The notes beneath the pieces are model-generated. The model did not search any database. It had not been told where the DNA came from and saw only the letters and a program-made list of their open reading frames with translations. The position numbers and the translations under genes were made by a program. Below, in pieces: positions 49,755 through 63,110 of a stretch of 64,000 nucleotides of DNA (position 1 is the stretch's first letter; every line of letters starts with the position of its first letter). Source of the DNA: Purshia tridentata (taxonomy: Eukaryota; Streptophyta; Magnoliopsida; Rosales; Rosaceae); assembly GCA_003254885.1 (NCBI GenBank), contig QANT01007149.1:1-64000 (forward strand), read 5' to 3'.

Positions 49755-52287
49755 TCACAGTGACAGTGGGTGGGTGGTTTTCGGCGGCAAAGACTGGAAA
49801 GAGCTAAAGACAGTAAAGAACAATAGTTGAGTTGAGGGAGGCTTTGACTGAGAGAGAAGGGTTTTCTCGATTTGGAGAAAAAAAAAATTAAAATTTGTAC
49901 ATTTATTTACCCCTTAAACTTTGCACCACGTGCGCAAATACCGACCGTAAAAAAAATGTTGACAAATTGTTACCCCATACTTTGTAAATTGCCATACTGA
50001 ACAGTCCGTGATGACCCAACTTCAGACATGGTACTGAGTCAAAACCAATCGACATAGTTCGGTTTGGTATTCCTAAAAGTTGAGTACAAAATAGGCACTT
50101 TCTATATTTTTATAAATTACTCTAGACTGCCTTCTACTTATTATTTTTAATGTGTAATACCCTTATTAGTAAAATATAAGAATTAGGTTAGTAATTTATT
50201 AATAATCAAGTCACTTCTTTTAATTTTGTTCATTTGTCCTGAATTTTATTACTTGGGAATTGAGGTGATTGTCTTTGTATTAAATTTTTTCTTTTCGGTG
50301 CTCAAAAATTTTAAATTTCTATTCAGCTTAATTACTGCAAAGAAGTAACCAACAAATTGAAAGCAAATAGCTTTTGACTAAAAATATTAATAAAATATAA
50401 CAATTAGGTTAGTTTATAAATAAAACTATGAACCAAAAGACTTTATAAGTGTGTTCTCCATAATTAAAACTGAGAGTGAAATTAGAAATGCAGTAAAAAC
50501 TCAAACTGCAAAGGAAAACTAACACTCTTTACAATCAAATTTATCAATATAGTGCCAAAACTGTTTTGGATTGTAAGTGAGTTAATATTACTTGAAAGTT
50601 AAATTTATGATTTTAGGTGGATTAATATTACCTAAAAATTATTTGTGAGCTAAAATGTTTTTGTTTTAACTTTTTGGACTAGGAATTCCTTAAAATTAAT
50701 TGACTCTGTGTAAAATTCTAAATGTCATTTTCGCATATTCATTCATTAGTATATTTCCACAATATCATCAATATTTCCAAGGCCAAGAGGCCCAAGACTA
50801 ACATCGGAGGAAATCGAACACCTATCGTAATCAATACCTTTACCCTGCCTATCTTCACCACTTGGACTACCCCAAGGGTTTTTTTTTTTTTTTGGCCAAG
50901 GACTACCCCAAGGCTTTAACGATGAAAAAAAAGGCTAAATTTTGTACAACCACCAAACTTTGGTTTGGATGCCAACAAATTGTACGAACTGCAGCAGTCT
51001 TATCCTTAAACCATGTCAATGGATGCTTCATGCAGATATGAAACTCATTCGGAGAAGTTCATTGAAAGCTTGTCCAAAACAAGGATATACCAGTACAATC
51101 TGTGCAGCTATTGGATCAATTGACAGAATTGCTGGTAAACCGCAATTGATGTCCTGAACATTAAAACTAAACGCATTGAGAAAACAAAATATATAACATC
51201 ATAATTACACAAGATTGTGAAGGGCATAACTGATGCCTTGTACCTATAATTCATCAAGGAACCTCCAATTTTAACACGCACCAAGCTATATTGACAGAGC
51301 AACAACAGCCACAGGATCAGTTGCGTAGCGCTCCAAAATACCAGCCACAATGACGTTTTCTACCTCTAGTAATAGGGAAAGTAAGCTGCAGTAGCATATC
51401 ACAATGTAATTATACGACACACATAGAGAATGCAAGAAGAGATTTTAACATTAATAAAAATAATAAACAGGACACGGGAGGAAAAAAAAATGCCTCCTCA
51501 ACGTTAACCAGTCAAACAAAGCTCTTATGAGCTTATCCTTCATTTCCATTGCAAAATACTCCTCTACTTGAGAAGCTTGCTATTAATTTCTTTATCCCAA
51601 AAGCAGCAGAAAATAAACAGAGGCATTACCTCCAAATCTCTCAACTATGCATTCATTGCTCTATTTTTAGATTGATATCTTTAAAGTTTTTCTTTTTTTT
51701 TAAACCCATCGTAATAGAATAATGAAATATAAATATGTAGTTTAAAATATGGGAAATCGAAAGAACAAAATAAGAAAGAACAAGAACATGATGAAAAATT
51801 GCATACCTGCAAGCAAATTTGAGACGAGGATAAAAAATTATCCAAGAGAGCTCACTCCCTCTATTTAGATGAGCATGAAATGCCATTCATTGTTGTTGAA
51901 TAGGCAGAGATTTGAAATGCCATTCGTTTTAGTTGAATAGGGTTTGTGTGGTTCTGAGATGAGCATTTAGGGCATAGGAAGAGAGAGGTGTCAGATGAGG
52001 AAGTTGACAAAAGAGATTTGGCATCCGAAAATAAAAGGACTAAAAAACCTAAAATTACTGTTAACTGTAGAAACCATTTTGGGCACATGGTGATCTGTGG
52101 TTTAAAGGTTAGGTAGGTTAGGAGAGAAAGCAATAGGTGTCTCACTACCATTGGTTAATGGGACGTGGTTCAGGTTTTAGGAAGAGTAAAAACTACACAA
52201 CCAATGGAGTTTCGTTGACATGTAGGCACAATTTGAAGCAAACAAAGTTCTACAGATAGGGAATCATGTATCTGCCAACCCAAGCAA
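49755..52287. other. Intergenic between PURH and SWIM gene
   Basis: This holds the PURH promoter on the left and the SWIM gene 3' UTR on the right. Open stretches at 50.95-51.35 and 51.86-52.15 kb (minus) give peptides such as CGLPAILSIDPIAAQIVLVY that I cannot assign. They are short and lack partner exons. No confident gene. Confidence 0.45.
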
Positions 52288-53146
52288 TTATCTCAATCTT
52301 GACAATCTTTTTCTCTTCCTATTATATTTCCTTGCTGCAGCACTCTTTGTACCACTGGAACCGGAAGGAAAAGTCAGAGTAGATGATGACTTTCCAACAT
52401 ATGTTCTGCCTTTCTTAGAAATCCACTGCAATGGCAGATTATTTACTACGGTGCCAATATCATTAGAACTAGTCAGTTCTACAAGCTTTTGCATTTGATC
52501 AAGCATCTGGAGAGTCCAGGCCACCGACTGATCTAATGCAACTGAATCATCCATTGGTTGTTTCCTTAGGTCCATCAGAATCTCTTTAAATGACTGAAAA
52601 GACATGGATGGCTGATAATCTTGATGACTTTCACAGATCATATTGACTTTTATGACATGCTTGCAAAGGTTTCCTTGCATTGACCATGTACAATCGCAAA
52701 AGGAAAATTCTGATCCAGGATTCCACACTAGATGCACAATACTACTGTCCTTCTGGCTTAAAACCTTGGCATAGAGGTGGTCTTTATCATCCAAAGTAAC
52801 AGCAGAATCAGGAATTTGCAGTGCCCTGTGCCATGATGTTGAAGCAATATATTCCTCCTTAACATTTTGAAAAGAATCACATTCATCTGCATAGCGGTCG
52901 AGCCAGTAGCTTGAGTGCAGCTCAGTTGTAAGCTTGTGCACCAGCCAATCAACTCGTTGGAATGCACCAAGATGTGAATCATCGAACAATTTCACTTTCA
53001 ACTTCACGTGATACGCCTCAATGGCACCAGATGCCTCCTGACTTGCAAGTGGAAGAGTTATCATTGTCGAAAGCCACATTTCTATTAACAAAAAATAATA
53101 TATGATAGTTAAAGACCATTCAACAAGATGTCTGCAGGTATGTGCA

Positions 53147-53181
<35 letters not shown>

Positions 53182-55447
53182 CTAACCAATCTTAGGCACC
53201 CATGAGCGCTTAAAATATTCCATAAAAGCAGTCTGATCAACAAAATCTTGGGTTAGTTCTTCTAAGGCAAGCAGGGTATCACTTCCACCCCAAATGCCAT
53301 ACACGATATTACCCAGAAGTTTGAAAATTTCCCGCTGAACTTCAATGTTATTGCATTTCTTCACAATATTCCTCATCCATGATCTACGAACACGCCAGAG
53401 AGAAAATAGGACGGGACAGCAAAAGACATCTCTGAAAGGCCACTTATCTAGTTATTATAATGCACTATATTCTATGGCCAAGTATTTTAATGCACTCAGG
53501 ATTAGAGAACAAGAGAATCCTACCTGATCGGACCAGTCTCAGCTGCTGCATCATCAATTAAAAACCCATTAATCTTCCATTCAGAATCAACACTACGAGC
53601 TCGACCAAGTAAAGCTTTCATCCATTTAGACACATCTGGACTTGCAGAGCTACGCGTGATGACCCATGCAACAGGGAGTGCATGTTGTCTTGAATCAAAG
53701 ACAAGAAGTGTGCACAAAGGATACTGCCATTTCAAACACATATCAATAAACACATAGTATTTCTGTGCACATCCTCTAATCTATACAAAAATATAAAAGC
53801 TGAGTTATACATTCATGATCCATTTCATGACTCAGTGACCACTAATTTCCAAAACCAACCCTATATTTAAAATGAAAATGTGGGGAAAAATAGTCAATGC
53901 GAGAAGAAGATAACTGCCCACTCATGACTCAGGTCCTACTTCCTACTGAACCTAGAAAGCAGGAGAGCAATAATCACATTAATGGTTTGGTTACCTTAAG
54001 TCTCTTTATACCAAACGTTGAATCAGCTGCCATGAGACTGCGATGGCCAAAACGAATCATTTGTTGTAACTGCCATTCTGTTTGAATCCCTAGAATGAAA
54101 GGATCTACTTCAGAAGTATCCTGATAAATGAATACGGATTTTTTATTGCGTTCAACCCACATGCGGATGCTAGCTTGATCATCAAGGTCCAATTCATGGG
54201 TAGACCGTTTAATAATCATCCCGAGTTTGTGGACATACTGGGAAGCAAGGCTATTGACTTTTGCATTTGAACCACAATAACGCTCAATCCCCTCAATGTG
54301 TTTCTCTAGTACATTTTCTTCAGGAATGCCAAGGTAGATCATAGACATTGTTTGTTGTTGAATCTCATTACAAATATATGGAATTTTCTTGGCTCCGGGG
54401 CCAATGGCATCTCTGTCAAGTGGACCATGGCAAACAAAACCAGATTTGTTTACATGGCGCCTCTCATGATATATAATTACTGCAAGCGATGGGCGGGCAT
54501 ACAGACGCTTCACTACAAAATTGCATGTACAGCCCCGCATGGATTGAGGTCTAGCAGCACGATTGCGAGTGTTGAGTCGATATCTTCTGCTAGGCAATAT
54601 ACCCCCACCTTCCCCATAGTTTTCAGGACCAAAAGAACACCAATACCTTCAAAAAGAAAGAAAGGTCAACTTAATAAGTGTAGTGTCAAGTTAAGAAAAC
54701 AGCAGTGGCAAACTGACAAAAAATAAAACAGGGGGAATAAATAGTTTTTTTTTAATGCCCATCTCATATGACTTATTTGTTAGCTAAATTGCAACATTTA
54801 CATTTGTAATCCAATGTTTCGACCCATAGAAAAGCTTAAGATTTCAGTTATAATCTCAAATCTCAATGAAAGGGAAGTATAAAAAATCCCAATGTTGTCC
54901 TCTTACGCCTGGTCAAATCAAGATAAATCAATATTTTGAAACGAAAAAACAAAACACAAAAATCATTTCTTTCAGAACTTCAACTTCATCAACAGTGAAA
55001 TCCAGAACCAGATATTAGATAAGCTGGAAAACTCAATGGTTTGAAATTATCAAAACACAGGGCATCGACAAAACAGTATTATAATTTTTCAATCATATAC
55101 AACAAAATAAGGCTGCTGACAGTTAAAAGAAAGTATAGCAGCAGTAAGGTAGTAAAGTTTAATAAGTTCACTACTCACAGTCTATATTCCAAATACTCGT
55201 CATCTTTGTACTCCTTTAAGCTTCCCATCTTTCTTCTTCTTCCCCTCTCAATATGAAACCTTGTTGGGTACTCCACATTTGAGCATTCACCATTTATAAA
55301 TTCATCTACTCGTTCATAAGGAATGAGGGCTACATCATCGTGATGCTCAGAAGTTCCAAACTTGGTCCAAGTCAAATCAGCAGAAGAGAACTCCTCCCCT
55401 GGTGGATCTTGAACCGGAACATTGTGTATAGATTCAACAATAGCCAT
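52288..55447 (-). CDS. SWIM zinc-finger protein with MULE-transposase-like core (At1g60560 type)
   Basis: Five exons (55447-55179, 54646-53995, 53723-53524, 53431-53187 and 53081-52288) give 719 residues. The N-terminal region (ADLTWTKFGTSEHHDDVALI) and the part up to about residue 290 match the Arabidopsis At1g60560 family almost throughout. A MULE-like core follows, with AADSTFG (Asp297) and FLIDDAA as two acidic sites. The SWIM finger C584-x-C586-x8-C595-x-H597 (FCDCTWSMQGNLCKH) sits after it. The C-terminus is basic (RKYNRKRKRLSRLR), fitting nuclear location. Intact introns and close conservation with Arabidopsis argue for a domesticated gene under selection, not an active Mutator element. 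The frame is open upstream through a TTG, but the ATG at 55447 (MAIVESI) matches the family start. The molecular role is unknown; zinc and nucleic-acid binding is inferred. Confidence 0.92.
53151..53180. repeat. GA microsatellite in SWIM gene intron 4
   Basis: An uninterrupted AG dinucleotide run of about 29 bases lies within the intron between coding exons 4 and 5, close to the 5' splice site of that intron on the transcribed strand. Confidence 0.8.
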
Positions 55448-58400
55448 AGGGCTGTAGATCCTTGCGCAATATATGCTATCAAACCAGCTCAATAATTAGA
55501 AGCACATCTGCAAGATTCAGATAAATAAAAATCCCATGAATTAATCAGGGAAGGCAAAGAAGTTGCATACATACTTCAATGGTTATCAAACTTGGAATTT
55601 TAATTCAATAGGTAAGCGGTCTTGAAAATTAAATCTCATACCAACTATGAAAAAAAAGATATAACATACAACTATACAAGTATGCATGAAAAAAGAAAAA
55701 GTATAAGTTGTGATTCAATATGAAGTCCGATGTACATATTAATAGTGTTACAAGCCAAATAATTTCTTTAAAAAAATTAAAATAGAGAAAGGAAAACTGG
55801 GCAATATGAAACAAAAATACTGGACCAGAGAATATATTAACATGTGAGAAAGAGACAAACTTGAAGGGAAATTTAAAGTGAATGTAAAACCAAGAGAGAG
55901 ACCAAATAGAGTGGAATCAAAGAGAGAAAGATAAACCGAGATATGTTAGACAAAGAAGACAGATAGACATGGGTGCTGCAGCAGTGTAACATTCTAAATA
56001 ACTAAGGGTTCATTTTAATGAGGGAGCTTAAGGTGGAATGTAAAATCCCATAATGCTAAAGTACTCTATTTGGAAAACTTAAGATGGAATTCATGAATTT
56101 GCTGAGGGACTTTAAAATTGGATATTAAAGCTCAAATTCCATCTTAAAATTCCACCTAAAGAGGTGTTACTTTCAAATTCTAAGACAATGGGATTTTAAG
56201 AAAGAAGCTACAACCACCACCATCACCGTGAATATTGTCGTCACTTCCATCACCACCACAGTGGGATTCTAAAACAATGGGTTTTTTATTGTTCCACAAC
56301 CACCCAAATGGAACTATTCCACTTTATTTACTTGTACAAACTGACTTTCTTTTGCTAACACTAAATACTAGCTCAGTAATTTGTATATCATCTTTTTTCT
56401 TTTTTCCTGGTAAGTCAAGTTTTAAAACTAGCCATTGAATTCAAAATTTGATTATTCTTTATAAAAATCGAAGAAGAACAAAACAAGGGCAGACTAATAT
56501 AATACTGGGTCAACATCCTTGAACTTCAACAAAAAACCAATTGAGCTAGTGCCAACGTCTGTCAACAAATTCAGAGCACCTTGGATATGCTCATGGCAAT
56601 CCTTCAACCACAAGAATCAAATTCACATCAAAATTACAAATTTAGAACTTCTCTGAACTTTCTTCAACTTCAGACCAACTTGGCAACTAGTAAAAATGCG
56701 CGGGAAGCAGAAAGCAGAATGAACGTTATCCTATTTTCAGACCAAACTCAACTCTCGCACAAACAAACCAGCAAGCAGAATGAACAGCAAACAAAATTAA
56801 CATTCGGAAATGCCGATTAAGCTAAACCCAGAAGCAAAACAAGTTTCTATGCAATAAAAATGAATTTAATTGAGAAAAAAGTTCCTAGTTAGAGAGAGAT
56901 AGAGATAGAGAGAGAGTAATAAACGAAAAGCCATGAAAGAAAAATGAGATGCAGGGAAGAGAGATACCTGGAGCGACTGGGGAGCTCGAGAAGGAAGAAG
57001 ATGGGAGAAAGAGGGAGATAACGAACTCGACTGGTGTTGTTTTTGGACTGCTTAGTGAACAAGAATCGAGGACCTGGGCCTTATCAGGCCGAGTCCACAT
57101 ATTGTAGATCCAGAACTCTGACATAAGACGGCCCAAAGGCCGGCCCAATTTCGCCTTGGAGCTTTGGAGGCGGGAATGAACTCAGAAACTGGCGGATGAT
57201 TTGATGGACACTGGGGAGTAAAAGTTGAAGTCAATGGATGAATTTACCCGTAAATTAAACGGAAAAGTTAATAAAATTAACGTCTTAGACTAAAGTGACA
57301 TACGTTCGATAATTTTTTTTTTTAATTAAAGGGGAGGGGAGTGGGTCCGAATCTAGGTATATAAGAAAAATTTTTGTTCTTAGTTAATTAGGTCAACTTT
57401 AATTCACACGATCGATAATTTGAATAAAATTTTGATTAATTATTTAATTTGAAAAATAAAGTACAATACAAATAAATAGTTCATGGACCGTTACTGTAAT
57501 TAATCTGACCAAGTACTACACGCCTTCGATTGACTTAAGTGATAGAGGATGATAGGGTAATGAGCTAATCTTTAATTTTTAATTTTTAATATTATAATGT
57601 CAAGAGAAATATTTGGTGTTATAAGCTTTACTAAAAATAGAATTCTCTAAATTACCTTTTATTCAACAAAAAATTTTTAATATTATAATGTCAGGAGAAA
57701 GATTTAGTGTTACAAGCTTCACCAAAAATGGAATTCTCTAAATCACCTTTTATTCAACAAACAATCATAATAAATAAGGACATAGATTTAAATACCACCA
57801 TTTAAATAAAATTTAATAATTTAAAAATCACCTCACTATTTTAAAATGTGGAGAAAGTAGTGAAAAATTATATAACTTGAAACAACATACAAAAAATTTT
57901 AAAAAATGTCTATGAACACGTACGGAGCTCATGCCAAAGGCTAGTTCATATAAGTTAAGGATTCTATTCCTTCTGGTGTAACAAAAGAAAAAGCAACACA
58001 TACTTTACCATTGTTTCTTTGATTTGGTCAGATTGCTCCATCTGGATTGATCAGGGTAGGGCAAAATATATGGCTTCAGTCTCAAAGATATTTTTGTAAA
58101 ACTATCCCATTTAATTTAGTGAAGTTTTAGTTTGTCGGGCTAATGATGGATAAAGCCAAATGTGAGGGATTACACATAAAATAATTCAATCCTTTAAAAA
58201 GATTAATATATCGGTTCATTTAACTATTTAAGTGTCCGACAATTACATCAAAATAATAGTCATTCATATAAATTTTTGTTATTTTACTCGTGAAACATTA
58301 ATTCATTTATACATTACTACAAGAAAATAATACACAAAAGTTATTGTTATTTAAAAAGTAGGCAGGAATGAAATAAATTTAAACAAAAATTCTTTTATCA

Positions 58401-58757
58401 TTTTAAATTTGCAAGTGAGCTTTTTTAACATTAACTATAATTTACTTTCTACAAAAAAAAATCATAAATACAAATAAATTATCTTCTAGATTTTGACTGT
58501 CCATAGTCATTTGAATAATTTGTATAGAAATCTGCCAGGACATGTGGAGTCTTAAATCTAGTGAAGTATTAGTACACATTTTGATACTCATTTTATATAT
58601 ATACTATATTTCTTACCACATAAGTACCACATATCGAATAGAGTTAAGACCCATTTGTATAGGCGGACCAACTTATATTGAAAATGTAGTAAAGAAAATG
58701 TGATACGTACATTAGCATTATTCCAATCAAATTATAAGTACACAAAGTAAGGGGGTT
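55448..58757. other. Intergenic upstream of SWIM gene, downstream of GASA gene
   Basis: The SWIM promoter and a probable non-coding first exon lie here; a purine-rich stretch at 55.85-55.97 and again at 56.89-57.0 kb could be leader. A transposon-like patch near 55.99-56.20 kb carries TTAAGGTGGAATG and, inverted, ATTCCACCT words. Apart from the 91-bp tandem duplication, no gene is seen. Confidence 0.45.
57581..57762. repeat. 91-bp tandem duplication
   Basis: AATTTTTAATATTATAATGT begins at 57581 and again at 57672. The two units agree over most of their length (GAATTCTCTAAAT, CCTTTTATTCAACAAA) with scattered differences, so the duplication is not recent. Confidence 0.75.
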
Positions 58758-59924
58758 CTAAGGGCATTTGGGGCCTCCTCTCTTGGTCTTCCAGTTATTG
58801 TAGCAAGGGCAGAACTGCTTGTTGCCATATGTGCCTGGAGGCACACACAAGCACTTGGCGCAGCACTTTTGGCAGAAAAACAGGCATGGCTTCTTGTACT
58901 GTGTGTTTGAGCATCTTGTGCTGCAACGCGGACCACACTCTGCATACATCAATTTACATATAAGAACTAATTGTCAATAGCATAAATAAACTAGTGCTAA
59001 ACTTGTCTGCACAACCAGAACAGTTAACATCATAACATGCTAGCTTCAAAGCCTGTTTTCCATACATGCATGTCAAATTAAATAACTGACATCCTTACCA
59101 TGAGGTTGAAGGCTGCCTTCAGTGGTTCCATGCTGAGATTCAAGAGAAACAAAGGGTTAACTTAATTGGGAGTTTCAATAATATAACACACCAAATTAAA
59201 GTCAGTTTAGTTTAATTCAAAGAGTTGCAGTGTGGAATATTATAAATGTCACCATGGCATGGTTGTTACTGGTTTGGGGCTGTGGTGTTGGAGCTTCAAT
59301 GGTAGTAGTAGTTGCCTGCAACAATATTTAGGAAAAAAATTGCAACTGAATGAATAAGATAGAGGGAGAATTTTGAAAATGCAGTTAAACAAATTAAAAG
59401 TGTCTGCATATAATGTACATGCAGGCATGAACTCAATCATGTATATACATAAGATCAATTGAATAACACAATGTATGTATTCATATTTGTTCTTATTTCT
59501 ACTGCAACTATCTTTGCTTCAACTGTTAGAACTTAAGCCAAGGAATTGAAATAAGGGGTTAAAAAGTTATTCACTAGCTAGGTTCAATTTGAGTACAACA
59601 TGAAATTAATTAAACACATCTATAATTGACTTGAATTTTCATAGGGTGACTCCAACATTCAAATCTTGCTGTAGTGGAAAGCAGGCATGTACACAAATGG
59701 AAAATGACCATATATGTATAGAATGTCTGCACTTTTTGATCCCCAACACAAATAAATGAAATGCATGTTAATTATTGTAGAAATTCAAAAGAAACCATAT
59801 AGGGAGAGAGAGAGAGAGAGAGAGAGTAATTAATGTTGCTTACATGGTTCTCAGCTACCAAAAAGAAAAGCATAACAAGGGAGAGCATCACAAGACTTGG
59901 TGTATTTGCCATTGCCTGCTGCAT
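58758..59924 (-). CDS. GASA: GASA/snakin-type gibberellin-regulated peptide
   Basis: Four exons (59924-59844, 59315-59253, 59132-59099 and 58939-58758) give 119 residues. A signal peptide occupies about residues 5-24 (MANTPSLVMLSLVMLFFLVA). A short variable linker rich in Thr/Pro/Gln follows (about 25-59). The C-terminal GASA domain (60-119) has all twelve cysteines, with the family hallmarks RCSNTQYKKPC, CQKCCAKCLCVPPGTYGNK and CPCYNNWKTKRGGPKCP. Family members are secreted, disulfide-rich peptides often controlled by gibberellin and active in growth or defence. The domain is close to GASA4/GASA6. Two in-frame ATGs four codons apart (59924 and 59912) could both start the signal peptide; I list the first. 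Confidence 0.93.
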
Positions 59925-60491
59925 CAGAGAAAGAGATAAAACTGCTCTAGCTATTACGACTCAAGAAGAGCCTAGAGAGAGATAGAGAGATGAGAATGAG
60001 TTATATGTTGTAGTGATCGAGTGGTGGTGGAGATAGGTAGTCATGCATAGGGATATTTATATTATACACGTATACATATATATCTCTCTGACTCACACAT
60101 TTGGAGAAATTCTACGGATGTCTTTATGCATAGAAAGATATAATTGGTACCATACTGCCATGTGAGTTCTAGATATCAACAATTTTTAAACTTTGTTTGT
60201 TTTCAACATGCATGCAAAGGAACAGAAGGTAGGCCACTGATGGAAACGACCAACTACATCTCTTGGCTCTTTTTGTACAATCTGTTAAACTAATTTACTT
60301 GAATTCATTAAGTGTGTATATATATCAATTTACAATATATAGTTAGTGTTAACAAATTAGAGTTTGATATATATGATTCAAACTCTATAATTGATCCACT
60401 CACATTGTTTGATAGTGATGAATCTGATAAGCCATGACTATGTTTAAGTGGAGTTGAACTTGGACTCTATTCTTCCATCCCATATGATCAT

Positions 60492-60662
60492 TATAAATAA
60501 AGGTGGAGGGAAGGCTTCGAAATTCACAAGTAATCTCTCAAGTTTAGACATTTCGTGCAAGAATAGTAGCTAATCAATCTCTCCATAAGGATCATCTCTT
60601 TGGCTTCGGCTCTTGATCAGGTGCTTCAGAGAGTGTAGAACGTGCATGGTAGCCGGTATTAG
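60492..60662 (+). promoter_or_regulatory. Possible promoter and first exon of an unknown transcript
   Basis: TATAAATA at 60492-60499 is followed by about 160 bases of mixed, CA/TC-rich sequence without a long frame. It ends in a perfect 5' splice site ATTAG/GTAAGT at 60663. This is what a non-coding first exon would look like, but no downstream exon could be matched. Confidence 0.3.
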
Positions 60663-60946
60663 GTAAGTTCTAAATTCGGTTGCATGCTTACATTTTCGCA
60701 AGGACAATAAATTTTTGGTGGCAAAGATTAAAAGAAAAAAATCGTTCGTTTTGGGTAAATATAAAAATGCTTTTTAGGCATTCCATATTCAATTGTGGTT
60801 GATAAATGTGGCAGAGGTAGAAGCAATTGATGAGGACAAGAGGAAAGACAAAGAAATGGTTGTCTTTTATGATCTATTCACATGTGATGAGAAGTCGAGA
60901 GCTATATATGTGAGCAACAATTAAAGCTCTTAGGAGGAGGGTCGGC

Positions 60947-60980
60947 GTTTTTTTTTTTTTTTTTTTNGCGTTTTTGTTTT
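60947..60980. repeat. T runs flanking a single N
   Basis: GCG followed by a T run occurs on both sides of the N at 60967. This again suggests overlapping contig ends at a homopolymer. Confidence 0.55.
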
Positions 60981-61419
60981 TTTTTTTTTTTGGGTCTGAA
61001 GGGTGGGAGTTTAAATCATTTTTCCAAATTAGTACTGCTTTTATCTTTTTATTATGTTACAAGAATAAGCAAATACATTTACTTATTACATTATTAATCA
61101 CATCTTTGTAATAGAAGAATTTATCTCTGCGTGAGATATATCATAAATGTGATATGAATATAATCTATGATAATTAAATTCATGTAACATTGCTTAATTT
61201 AACGAAGTGCTATAATTCTACTCTTGATGATACACTAGGCCTCCAAGTAATAATCACTATCCACATAATCAAATTAAGTATAGGAAGGTAAGAACATTCC
61301 CATGCCTGATTGGAAACAATAATATTTTATATACATGGATTCCCTAATAATTAAGCTAGCTAGCTTGTTCTGATTGTCATGCATGTGAAATGGTACGTAT
61401 TATGAAAGTGAGAGCATGC

Positions 61420-61441
61420 ATATATATATATATATATATAT
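61420..61441. repeat. TA microsatellite
   Basis: A pure TA dinucleotide run of 22 bases. Confidence 0.8.
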
Positions 61442-62699
61442 GCCACCTCACACATGAGCACAAACAGGTAGTCACATGTCCCTGTTAGGTGTCTGTTAAT
61501 GCCCAACATACAAGTAAAAGCAACAGGGAATGAAACAAGCACACATTGTATAAAGTTATAAACCATTTCATACCCACTTCTCTGCTTGTCTTCATGGGGA
61601 AGGACTTGTGCAGAACTGAAAAAGAGGCCTTTCCTTTAGTCCAATTCAATACCCGTGACTACTTTTGTTTGCTGCTATCTTATTCTTCTTCTTCTTCTTC
61701 TTTTTTTATGTATTCTTGGAAATGTGTGTGAGAGAGAGAGAGAGATGCTGTCTTTGCCGCTACACGAGCCATTTGGGTTTTGGGTTAGGTGTTGAGATGA
61801 TCAAAGGACAAGAACAAAGAAAATCAAAGAATCTGCCAGGTGTTAAGACTATGTGGGGGCTGGCTTAGCTTGTAGATTGTCCATTAAATTTTTTATGAAT
61901 AAAGTCATATTTTATTAGCGGAGCTTATAACTTCAGTGATTAAAACTATTAATTGTTTTTACACCACTTTGATCTTCCGAGTTTGAATCTCTATTGTTCG
62001 GTAACAAAAATTATCATCTGACATCATTGATAGTGTCAAATCCTTTTAAGCCTTCTACTATGCACCGAAATTTTGATAGCCAAAAGTTAAAATAGCTAAC
62101 ATTTTGTCATAACTTTTCTACTATGCACCAAATTATGATAATCATTTTGGATTGATTGTCATATTGAATTTGGAACATCTCCAACTAAATTCAAGCTTAT
62201 AATGAAACTAAATGAGCTATGACCAAGACTATTGTTGCAGCTCGTAATGAACCAAAATGAGCTATTAATAAAGGGTGCATGGTTTCATGCCATAAGCTTA
62301 TACAAGCTCTGAGCTGAAAGATGAGGCACGTATACATATATCATAACCAGACACTTGCGAATATAATTGTTATTATTCATCATTGTGAAGAACCAATATA
62401 CATTTCATAAGAATGCTCATCCTTTTATATTTTTGAACAAAAAATAATAACATTTGGATATGCTCATTTCATTCCAAGGTTTATTACAACATTATCTATG
62501 TATCATATCTTCCTCTTTTTTCTTTTTTTATTCTACTACTGTCATCCATAAGATTTCAAACCCGGACCTTCTCTAATAAAAGAGAGATTGGATGTCACCA
62601 CCAGATGATCGAATGAATATTGGCAGAAGGATAATTTCTTTTTATATTATTTGCCAGAAGCACATAATAAGAGTGGATAACAAATTAGAAGTTTTGTAA

Positions 62700-63110
62700 C
62701 AATAGAAAGAAAAATAAACATCTGGAGTCCGGAGTTCCACATTTGAATCCTCAGATCTTGAATCCAGTGTTTATGGTGTCATGGATTTAGGATCCAAGGT
62801 TTCGAGTCGAAGGTCCCAAATGCTAGGTCTGCTGTCCGAATATCCCATATTCAAATCTTGAGGTTCGAGGTCCTAAGTTTGAAGTCCAAGCTCATAGTTT
62901 TGAATCCTGAGTTCTAACTTCAATACTTGGTCCCAAGTCTAGGTAGGAGTTCCAAGATCCCAAGTTCCAGGTACTCATCCGGAATCCCGAGTTTCAGGGT
63001 GGACCTGAAAGAACTCGAAGTCTTGAGTCTCAAGTCTAGATCCTAAGTTCAGATCCTAAATCCAGAACTCATGTCCAAGATCAGAGGTTGAAGACTTGAA
63101 ACTCTAGAGT
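62700..63110. repeat. Degenerate GAGTCC-type oligomer repeat
   Basis: About 400 bases are composed of reshuffled words such as GAGTCC, GAGTTCC, AAGTCC, GATCC, CCCAAGT and TTGAGTC. They recur every 8-14 bases in one dominant orientation and never repeat exactly. There is no coding frame of substance. It looks like an old, strongly mutated short-unit satellite. Confidence 0.6.

Noticed and set aside
51000-51370. Minus-strand peptides (for example CGLPAILSIDPIAAQIVLVY) that look faintly protein-like
   Set aside because: Two short pieces in different frames, each ending quickly, with no matching exons or known family.
52288-55447. Reading the SWIM/MULE gene as an active transposon
   Set aside because: Introns, close match to a conserved Arabidopsis gene and no terminal inverted repeats around it indicate a domesticated host gene.
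55448-55492. Upstream extension of the SWIM gene
   Set aside because: The frame opens at a TTG, and the family start matches the ATG at 55447.
61900-62010. Another SINE-like box pair (CTTCAGTGATTAAAA, GAGTTTGAATCTC)
   Set aside because: Boxes are too degenerate, with no clear ends.
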